Part shown: positions 25,424 to 31,569 of the stretch, piece by piece
Layout of the letters: every line of letters begins with the position of its first letter
How positions within the stretch are numbered: the stretch's first letter is position 1
Source: Selenomonas sp. oral taxon 892 str. F0426
Lineage (GTDB): Bacteria; Bacillota; Negativicutes; Selenomonadales; Selenomonadaceae
Reading direction: 5' to 3'
Length of the DNA stretch: 42,364 bases
Assembly (NCBI RefSeq): GCF_000468035.1
Contig: NZ_KI260540.1
Coordinates: forward strand, 95,494 to 137,857
Program-made: the position numbers and the translations under genes
Notes under the pieces: model-generated
Seen by the model: only the letters and a program-made list of their open reading frames with translations
The model's database searches: none
What the model was told of the DNA's origin: nothing

Positions 25424-26959
25424 CTAGTCCACCGTCCACTCGTTGACGTTCCAAAAGATCCCGCTGCCGCGATGGCCGAGCAGCATATCCTCGGTAATGC
25501 CGTGAATGCGCGTGTTTGTCACATAGATGGAGTCGACATAGCAGAGGAAGGTATACGGCGGATCCTTTGCCAGCTCCTCCTGAAAGAGTCCGTACAGGCG
25601 CATCCGCTCGGCTGGATCGCTCGTCTGCCGTGCCGCCGTGAGACAGGCATCCACGCGCGGGTTCGCATAGCGCCCCTCGTTGGCAACTTGCTGCGTTCCG
25701 AACACCTTGTATGTGTGTGCATCTGCGTCGAGCGGATTGCCCCAGCCGATGAGATACGCCATCTGCCCGTCCCAGTCCACCTGCGCCGGCTGCTCAACGG
25801 TGCAGTGAATGCCGGCCGCATTCAGCTGCTCTGATGCTGCCGTCACGATTTCAAACCGTCCGAATCGGTCATTTTGCACGGACAGGACGAATCCGACTTC
25901 CTCTCCGCCGCGCTCGTAGTATCCATGCGCCCCCATCGTGCAGCCTGCCGCCTCGAGCAGCGCCCGTGCCTGTGCGGGGTTGTAGTCATAGTGCTCGATG
26001 TTCGGGTTGTTGTAGCGATTCCTCTGCAAGGGGCCATACGCCGGAATGCCCTGTCCGAACAGAACATCGCGGACGATCGCCTCTCGGTTGACGGCATAGG
26101 AGATCGCAGGAATGAGGTCACGGTTCCGCTGCCAGTAGGGATGTTTGAAGTTATATAGGATGGCGCGGTAATCCGTCGTCTTCATATCATAGCAGCGAAA
26201 GCCGCTCTTGCCGGCAAAGGCATCGGCATTTTTCGGTGTGAGCCGCGCCATGTCGATCTTCCCGTCCGCAAGCCCTGCCGCCTCATCGTCGTCATTCGCC
26301 GTCACGCGAAAGATGACGTGCTCGATCTTCGGCGCGCCCCGGTAATAGTGCTCGTTCCGTACAAGGACAATTTCCTTGCCCGCCGCCCAGCTCTCGATTC
26401 TGTAGGGGCCCGTCCCGATCGGATGACGGAAGAATCCTGTCTGGGCAAGATCCTTGCCCGCCAAGAGATGTGCCGGCAGAAGGGGCTGCGTCATATAGTC
26501 GAGGAACGCCTCGTTATGCGCGGCAAGACGGATGCGCACAGTGTGCTCGTCCACCGCCGTGATCTCGCTCACATCCTCGAAGTACGGGCGCTGCAGGGAC
26601 CTATTGTTTGGGTCGAGGATCGCCTCGATGGTGAACTTCACATCGTCCGCGCAAAGAGGCTCCCCATCGTGCCACGTCACGTCCGCGCGGAGGTGAAAGG
26701 TATAGGTGTGCGTCGCCGTATCATACACCCACGACTCCGCGAGTGCGGGAACCGTCGCTCCTGTGCCGTCGCGGCGCATGAGTCCGTCAAAGAGCAGCGG
26801 GTCGATCTCCCCGTACTCATCGCGCAGCGGATTGATCCATTCATAGTCGTGCGAGCCGCAGACAATCTGCGACCCGGTCACCTCCGCAGACCGCTTCTCC
26901 CCGCAGCCGGAAATGAGCACAAGAAATACCGCCATGATGCATAGCAGCGACTTCTTCAT
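25424..26959 (-). CDS. Family 5 solute-binding lipoprotein (peptide/nickel type)
   Basis: A 511-residue extracytoplasmic binding protein of the SBP_bac_5 family (OppA/DppA/NikA-like). It has a lipobox (LISGCGEK) with the lipid-anchored Cys near residue 19, then PALAESWVYDTATHTYTFHL, DVTWHDGEPLCADDVKFTIEAILDP (about 90), GTGPYRIESW and AISYAVNREAIV. Such proteins deliver oligopeptides, nickel or similar ligands to an ABC importer. No permease or ATPase gene is near, so it is an orphan or uses a distant transporter. The ATG at 26959 (MKKSLLCIMA) gives the correct signal. It lies between two related secreted-protein genes in one operon. Confidence 0.9.
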   Translation of the reverse strand: MKKSLLCIMAVFLVLISGCGEKRSAEVTGSQIVCGSHDYEWINPLRDEYGEIDPLLFDGLMRRDGTGATVPALAESWVYDTATHTYTFHLRADVTWHDGEPLCADDVKFTIEAILDPNNRSLQRPYFEDVSEITAVDEHTVRIRLAAHNEAFLDYMTQPLLPAHLLAGKDLAQTGFFRHPIGTGPYRIESWAAGKEIVLVRNEHYYRGAPKIEHVIFRVTANDDDEAAGLADGKIDMARLTPKNADAFAGKSGFRCYDMKTTDYRAILYNFKHPYWQRNRDLIPAISYAVNREAIVRDVLFGQGIPAYGPLQRNRYNNPNIEHYDYNPAQARALLEAAGCTMGAHGYYERGGEEVGFVLSVQNDRFGRFEIVTAASEQLNAAGIHCTVEQPAQVDWDGQMAYLIGWGNPLDADAHTYKVFGTQQVANEGRYANPRVDACLTAARQTSDPAERMRLYGLFQEELAKDPPYTFLCYVDSIYVTNTRIHGITEDMLLGHRGSGIFWNVNEWTVD

Positions 26960-27015
26960 CCACATCATCCTCTGATCGAAAGTATTTTGTCCTGCGTTTC
27001 TGCAAATAATTTTTG

Positions 27016-27768
27016 TCACGTATCGTAAAGCGTGAACGTGACAAAGCTGCGGTTTTTGCCAAAATGAAGGGTCTGCCCATGCCCGATGTATGCGGGTGCG
27101 ATGGAACTCTCTGTCTGCTCCTGCGGCGTACGGCTCAGACCGTAGGCACGGGCGAATTCCTCGAGGGCGCTGTCCACGGCAAGCCCCGAGCGGTCAAAGC
27201 GCAGCGGGCTGCCCGGCAGGAGAACGATGGTTGTCACCATGCCGGACTGCTCATAGACCAGAGCCTTCTGCGCGGGGTAATAGGAACCGTAGGGATAGGT
27301 GCGTCCTCCTGCCGCGAGGGGTGCCTCCTTCGTCAGCTTGACCTCCGTGCCAAAACGCTGCGTCACATCACGCATGCGCATGCCGGGCGCAATGCCGCCG
27401 ACCGTCTCATAGTAGGTCGGGGTTTCGCGCAGGAGTCCCTCGCCGCCGGCAACCGTGATGAAATACTGGCCGTCCCCGAAGCTCGTCCATCCGATCTGCA
27501 GGCTGCGCGGTCCCGCTGCCTCCATGATCCGAAAGACACCCACACCACGTGCTGCGCTGCCCGCGAAGGAGCCAACCTCGATGACAGGACATCCGTTGAT
27601 CCTGCCGTCCCCAATCGTCGCAGCCACCCTGCCGTCCGTGTCATACCACGTCCCCGCGAACCGATCGAGCTGGGGCACATCGAGCGTCCCGCCATCCTGT
27701 GCTGCCGCTGCGCCCTGCCCCGCAAGCAGGATAAGCGCGCATAGGGCAAGCAAAAGCAATCGTTTCAT
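27016..27768 (-). CDS. Secreted two-domain protein (WY-type plus GMxxxDVxxxFG module)
   Basis: A 250-residue secreted protein of unknown function. It has a signal peptide (about 1-22). An N-terminal domain (about 34-120, FAGTWYDTDGRVAATIGDGRINGCPV) is shared with the protein at 24977. A C-terminal module (IAPGMRMRDVTQRFGTEV ... ALVYEQSGMVTTIVLL) has a pattern also seen in the divergently encoded protein at 28013. GGAGGTG precedes the ATG at 27768; longer open frames extend through the promoter and are rejected. It is the first gene of an operon driven by the operator at 27855-27870. Confidence 0.78.
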   Translation of the reverse strand: MKRLLLLALCALILLAGQGAAAAQDGGTLDVPQLDRFAGTWYDTDGRVAATIGDGRINGCPVIEVGSFAGSAARGVGVFRIMEAAGPRSLQIGWTSFGDGQYFITVAGGEGLLRETPTYYETVGGIAPGMRMRDVTQRFGTEVKLTKEAPLAAGGRTYPYGSYYPAQKALVYEQSGMVTTIVLLPGSPLRFDRSGLAVDSALEEFARAYGLSRTPQEQTESSIAPAYIGHGQTLHFGKNRSFVTFTLYDT

Positions 27769-27825
27769 CGTGCACCTCCTGTTGCTGCAAGTCTTTCGTG
27801 GACTAAATTTATCAGTATTCCCTTT

Positions 27826-27870
27826 ATTATAACCGAACGACAGCGGAAAGCATACTGTCATAGATGACAG
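27826..27870 (-). promoter_or_regulatory. Regulon operator and -10 of the solute-binding operon
   Basis: On the minus strand, CTGTCATCTATGACAG (27870-27855, perfect palindrome) is followed after exactly 23 bases by a perfect TATAAT (27831-27826). No -35 hexamer is evident. The predicted start is near 27819, about 50 bases before the secreted-protein gene. Confidence 0.8.
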
Positions 27871-27902
27871 GTCGGGCAAAAACCTCAAAAATTTCCAAAA
27901 AC

Positions 27903-27947
27903 CTGTCATTTGTGACAGGTCACAAACGATTCTTTTTATGCTAAGAT
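27903..27947 (+). promoter_or_regulatory. Regulon operator and extended -10 of the 28.0-kb gene
   Basis: CTGTCATTTGTGACAG (27903-27918, palindrome extended to ACC...GGT) is followed after 23 bases by TAAGAT (27942-27947), with TATGC before it forming an extended -10. Its centre is 48 bases from the operator serving the divergent operon. An A-rich tract precedes it, as at the 29.2-kb and 36.1-kb copies. Confidence 0.82.
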
Positions 27948-28012
27948 AAAATCAATAAGTATAGAAGCAGCTCTGCCGCATGGATCTGTATGAAACGAAG
28001 GGAGTGTCTTCC

Positions 28013-28558
28013 ATGAAGATCAAATCATTGCTCTGCGCCGCTATCCTCGCGCTCATTCTTCTCCCCGCCGCCCTGTGCGCGGCAGAAATCACGGATGAGG
28101 ATATGGCACTCGGCGGCATCCGTATCGGCGATACGCGTGCCGAGGTCGAGGCGCTCTACGGCAAAGGCAATCGCGTCGCGGACGGGGTGGATGTGTGGAA
28201 CGGCGAGGATGTCGGCATGCACGTCATCGATTACGGCGCGTCGCTCAGCGTGACGTACCGCAGCTCGGACATGGGCTGGCACGTCATCAGCGTGCATCTT
28301 GGCGTGAACGATGTAAATGAGTACAACACGGAGCCGTCCGATGAGGCACGGAGCTTCGAGACGCCGCGCGGCATCCATCTGGACAGCACGCGAGAGGATC
28401 TCGATGCGGCTTACGGCTATCTGCCAAAGCCGAAGTGCAGCAACAATGCGCCGCCCGTCTGCGGCTATTTCTACGATGGGGAAACGGCACAGCTCGCATT
28501 TTACATCTGTGCCGAGCACAGCCCCGGCATCCGCTCCATCTGGCTGCACGAGAAGTAA
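28013..28558 (+). CDS. Small secreted protein with repeated GDTRxEVExxYG module
   Basis: A 181-residue secreted protein of unknown function with a signal peptide (about 1-23, ending ALCAAE). The mature part holds GGIRIGDTRAEVEALYGKG followed by beta strands, and a second, shorter match GIHLDSTREDLDAAYGYLP. It therefore looks like two copies of a module also present in the C-terminal half of the divergent protein at 27016. Two Cys pairs near the C-terminus could form disulphides. GAAGGGAG precedes the ATG at 28013. Monocistronic, with operator and terminator of its own. Confidence 0.75.
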   Translation: MKIKSLLCAAILALILLPAALCAAEITDEDMALGGIRIGDTRAEVEALYGKGNRVADGVDVWNGEDVGMHVIDYGASLSVTYRSSDMGWHVISVHLGVNDVNEYNTEPSDEARSFETPRGIHLDSTREDLDAAYGYLPKPKCSNNAPPVCGYFYDGETAQLAFYICAEHSPGIRSIWLHEK

Positions 28559-28582
28559 TTCCCCAAAAAAGCATAAGAAAAT

Positions 28583-28626
28583 GGCTGCTGTGATGAAGGA
28601 TTTCCCTTCGCACAGCAGCCGTTTTT
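28583..28626. terminator. Terminator between convergent secreted-protein genes
   Basis: GGCTGCTGTG (28583-28592) pairs with CACAGCAGCC (28611-28620), with GAAGG/CCTTC inside, followed by five T on the plus strand; A-rich sequence at the other side makes it possibly bidirectional. Confidence 0.9.
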
Positions 28627-28666
28627 GTGTGCCTAGCAGGAGTTCATAGCGCTTTCAGTACGCCGC

Positions 28667-29032
28667 TCACATCTTCTCCCACGCAGTAAACTCGTGGGCA
28701 CGTGCTCCTCCACCGATATCCACACCGTTGTGGTAGTAGTCGTAGTAGCCGTATTCCTCAAGGTAGTCACGCACGGCAATGTTCCCCGTATAGACCGTAT
28801 GCCTGCCGCTCGGCAGCGCACTCTTGAACTCGCTGACCGCCGACGACGGCGAGCTCGGCTCGAACATCTTGATCGAACTGCCATCCTTGAGGAAGATTGC
28901 GAACTTGCCCGACTTCACATAGTTCTGGAAATCGCTCTGGCTGATCGTTCCGCTCCACATCGCAAACGTCATGGAGGACATCGCCAGCATCAGTGTGAAT
29001 ACCAGTGCCATTACCTTTGCTGCCCGTTTCAT
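28667..29032 (-). CDS. Small secreted protein of unknown function
   Basis: A 121-residue secreted protein with a clear signal peptide (about 1-24, MKRAAKVMALVFTLMLAMSS then TFA). The mature part of about 97 residues has GKFAIFLKDGSSIKMFEPSSP, a Ser-rich middle and an unusual Tyr-rich stretch YLEEYGYYDYYHNG near the end. No family recognised. AAGGAG precedes the start. It is transcribed from the degenerate operator promoter at 29105-29149, divergent from the DUF3298 gene at 29248. Confidence 0.7.
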   Translation of the reverse strand: MKRAAKVMALVFTLMLAMSSMTFAMWSGTISQSDFQNYVKSGKFAIFLKDGSSIKMFEPSSPSSAVSEFKSALPSGRHTVYTGNIAVRDYLEEYGYYDYYHNGVDIGGGARAHEFTAWEKM

Positions 29033-29104
29033 CGTACATCATCTCCTTTACAGATCAACAACGGGTTGCCTGAGACAAATGAACCTGCGCAGTTCACTTG
29101 TCTT

Positions 29105-29149
29105 ATTATAAAACAAAACGATATGACAGCGTACTGTAGCAAATGACAG
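29105..29149 (-). promoter_or_regulatory. Degenerate regulon operator and -10 of the 121-residue secreted protein gene
   Basis: On the minus strand, CTGTCATTTGCTACAG (29149-29134) keeps the CTGT-N8-ACAG ends but breaks the inner symmetry. It is followed after exactly 23 bases by TATAAT (29110-29105). The conserved spacing supports it despite the mismatches. Confidence 0.7.
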
Positions 29150-29173
29150 GTTTTGCAAAAAAATTTCAAAAAC

Positions 29174-29218
29174 CTGTCATTTGTGACAGGTCACACGGAG
29201 CTTTTTCTATGCTAAGAT
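29174..29218 (+). promoter_or_regulatory. Regulon operator and extended -10 of the second DUF3298 gene
   Basis: CTGTCATTTGTGACAG (29174-29189, extended to ACC...GGT) is followed after 23 bases by TAAGAT (29213-29218) with TATGC before it. Sequence and spacing are the same as at 27903-27947. Its centre is 40 bases from the divergent operator at 29134-29149. Confidence 0.82.
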
Positions 29219-29247
29219 AAATGCAATATGAACGGAGGTAATGTCCT

Positions 29248-30105
29248 ATGAACATCAAATCATTTCTATCCGCCCTCCTCCCCGCTCTCCTCCTCTGCGC
29301 GCCGCTCTCGGCAGCAGAAGGCATGCCGGGGGATCATGCGGAGCAGTACACACAGCCGCCGCAGTCCCTCGCAGATGTGCAGGACAGAGCGGCGCGGGAC
29401 TGGTCACGCTCCGTGGAGTCCCCCGTCCCATGGCTCACGGTCGAGGATAGTATCGTGACGATCTACGACCAGAACGACGTCAAGGTCTACCGCGCCGTCT
29501 ACCCCCAGGTTCAGCTCGTGGATGATGACAGCTCACCGCTTGCAAAAGCATTCGACGCGTGGAATGCGGAGATCGGCATGGGTGCATGGCACAGCCCCAT
29601 CCGCACGTACAGTGAGGAAGCGCGTGCAGAGGCAGGGAAACTCCCCTTCTATTACAGCGACATCACGCCGATTTCGCGGTGGGGGCGCGTCGATGACCAG
29701 ATGATTTCATTCTTTATGGAGGGTTCCTCCTATGCGGGCGGTGCACATCCCATCTCCCATGTCGATGCATATACCTTTGATCGGAAAACGGGACGGCAGA
29801 TCCAGCTCGACGAGATCGTCACGAACCGCACGCTGCTCATCGCAGCCATCGAGGCAGCATTCCTAACGCAGTATCCCGCAGCAGTGGAGCAGAATTTCCC
29901 GCACGGTGTCATGGAAACACTTCTCATGCAGCATCCGTCAGAGAAGGGGCTCACGGGCTTCATCTGGTATATGGCGGCGGACGGCAGCCTTGTCATCTAC
30001 TATCCGGAGTCCGTCCTCGCCTCCTACGCAGCGGGCGCCTTCACCCTCACCATCACGCGGCAGGATGCACCGCGCCTCTTTACGGCAGCGTATCCAATGA
30101 ACTGA
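29248..30105 (+). CDS. Secreted DUF3298 (RsiV-like) protein, copy 2
   Basis: A 285-residue secreted paralog of the gene at 18321. The signal peptide MNIKSFLSALLPALLL and the preceding ACGGAGGTAAT site are almost identical in the two. The mature part keeps SPVPWLTVED, ISRWGRVDDQMISFFMEGSSY, AGGAHP and GRQIQLDEIVTNRTLLI, the DUF3298 core, and here the motif is the canonical GGAHP (GGLHP in copy 1). Related domains in RsiV bind lysozyme. Driven by its own operator promoter and followed by a bidirectional terminator. Confidence 0.85.
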   Translation: MNIKSFLSALLPALLLCAPLSAAEGMPGDHAEQYTQPPQSLADVQDRAARDWSRSVESPVPWLTVEDSIVTIYDQNDVKVYRAVYPQVQLVDDDSSPLAKAFDAWNAEIGMGAWHSPIRTYSEEARAEAGKLPFYYSDITPISRWGRVDDQMISFFMEGSSYAGGAHPISHVDAYTFDRKTGRQIQLDEIVTNRTLLIAAIEAAFLTQYPAAVEQNFPHGVMETLLMQHPSEKGLTGFIWYMAADGSLVIYYPESVLASYAAGAFTLTITRQDAPRLFTAAYPMN

Positions 30106-30120
30106 CATCGTCGTACAAAA

Positions 30121-30165
30121 AACAGGTCTTCGAAGTGAGATTTTGCTTCAAAGACCTGTTTTGTT
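30121..30165. terminator. Bidirectional terminator between convergent genes
   Basis: AACAGGTCTT (30121-30130) pairs perfectly with AAGACCTGTT (30151-30160), with GAAG/CTTC inside. T-runs follow on both strands (TTTTGTTGTTTTT on plus, TTTTTT on minus), serving the DUF3298 gene and the porin-like gene. Confidence 0.92.
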
Positions 30166-30170
30166 GTTTT

Positions 30171-31349
30171 TCAAAAGTACGCCGTCAAACTCATTCCGAG
30201 AACTTTCTGCCGTGCGCCGTTATAGGTATGTCCAGTGAAAAGGGGCGTCCCAGGACGGGCGGGGCGCAGATCGAATCCCTCGACGGCAAGAGCAACACCG
30301 CGTGCGAGCACGATGTCGGCACGCGCACCCCAGCCGCGAAAGCCCGCACGCCCGAAGAAGGTTGGATCGCCATCCATCGTGTGATGGAGATACGTTGCGC
30401 GCGGCTGATGATAGTACGCGATCCACGCACCGTAGTCGCCCGCATTCTCCACATTGGGAGATGGACGCAGGCGCAGCCTCGCCACATAGCCGCGCCCGTC
30501 ATCGTCATAACGGTCGAGGTCAGTGCGCGCGCGCCCGTGCAGATACTCGAACTCGAAGCTGCGGTGACGGTCAAAGCGATAGCCTGCGAAGAGTTCGAGG
30601 ACACGCTGATGATCGATTCCGTTATGTACGGCGAGCGGATTGCTCCGTGCCTCCGCCATCGTAACGGCAGGGGATTCCGTGCGCAGATCGTAGCCGAACA
30701 CGCCGCCCATCCACTTTGTCCAGTTCCGTTCGTAGCCGAGGATGACGCCGCGCCTCCGCTGGCTGCCCGTCGGTGCAACGGTGCGCCCATAGAAGATGGA
30801 GGTCATGCCGACGTTCTTGTCGCCGTACCGCCAGCGCACGCCCTCAACGCGCTTGTCGAATACGTTTCCCTCAATCGGCGTGAAGATGAATCGGCCGGCG
30901 CGGATTCTCGCCCCGTGCCCATTTTCGTGCTCGACGTAGAGACGCGAAAGGTAGAGATGGCGATCGTTCTTGTGCGCGCCGGCGATCGTGTCCTTGTCAT
31001 AGCGCATATCCTCGAGCATACCGCTCACGCTCCATGCGCGGTTCAGATGGATGGTCGGAGCAATGCGGAAGCGACGTGTGGAGAGGAATACATCGCTCTT
31101 TTGGCGTACAGACGGCAGCTCCATGCGTGCCTTGCCGTAGAGCCAGCGGTAGTCTCCCCAGACCTCGAAACGCGGTGCTTTTTTATCTGCAGCAATAGGA
31201 GCAGCAGAGGCTGCCGTCACCGGCGCATCGTCAGCTGCCCCAGACTCTGCGGCAGTTCTCTCCTCAGCGACAGAGGGTGCCTCTGACGCTGCACAGGAAA
31301 CGGGTGCACACAAAAGAGCAAGGGGCATGAGTCCATAAATGCGTCGCAC
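30171..31349 (-). CDS. Outer-membrane beta-barrel (porin-like) protein
   Basis: A 392-residue protein with a signal peptide (about 1-21), an Ala/Glu-rich linker (about 22-55) and a long region of alternating polar/aromatic beta strands (FEVWGDYRWLYGKARM, RRFRIAPTIHL, HLYLSRLYVEHENGHGARIRAGRF, RSFEFEYLHGRAR). It ends in SLTAYF, the C-terminal aromatic signal for outer-membrane insertion by BAM. It lacks the N-terminal SLH domain found in many Negativicutes porins (OmpM). Probably a porin or similar channel; substrate unknown. It requires an outer membrane, which fits a Negativicutes host. Confidence 0.82.
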   Translation of the reverse strand: MRRIYGLMPLALLCAPVSCAASEAPSVAEERTAAESGAADDAPVTAASAAPIAADKKAPRFEVWGDYRWLYGKARMELPSVRQKSDVFLSTRRFRIAPTIHLNRAWSVSGMLEDMRYDKDTIAGAHKNDRHLYLSRLYVEHENGHGARIRAGRFIFTPIEGNVFDKRVEGVRWRYGDKNVGMTSIFYGRTVAPTGSQRRRGVILGYERNWTKWMGGVFGYDLRTESPAVTMAEARSNPLAVHNGIDHQRVLELFAGYRFDRHRSFEFEYLHGRARTDLDRYDDDGRGYVARLRLRPSPNVENAGDYGAWIAYYHQPRATYLHHTMDGDPTFFGRAGFRGWGARADIVLARGVALAVEGFDLRPARPGTPLFTGHTYNGARQKVLGMSLTAYF

Positions 31350-31569
31350 AAAAATCCTCCCATCCGATCCACATCTTCACAGCCCATTCACGCATAAATC
31401 AAACTTGTTTCATTTTATCATAAAAGAAATCAATCCGGTAGAAGAAAAACATATTTGCATTCTTAAATTCTTCTAAAACTTCTGTAATGAGGACTTTTTT
31501 CTCAAGGAATCTCTTACATTTCCATCGAACTAATACAGAATTCATATATGGATATTGGGAGGGGCGACG

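Noticed and set aside
27805-27822. AAATTTATCAGTATTCCC in the leader of the 27016 gene, resembling the MITE-like terminal repeat
   Set aside because: The match to TTTATCAGTGCTTCC is short and imperfect, and no second end is nearby.
31350-31569. A possible copy of the CTGT-N8-ACAG operator upstream of the sensor operon
   Set aside because: CTGTAATG occurs near 31481 but there is no matching ACAG half at the right distance, so autoregulation through this site is not supported.
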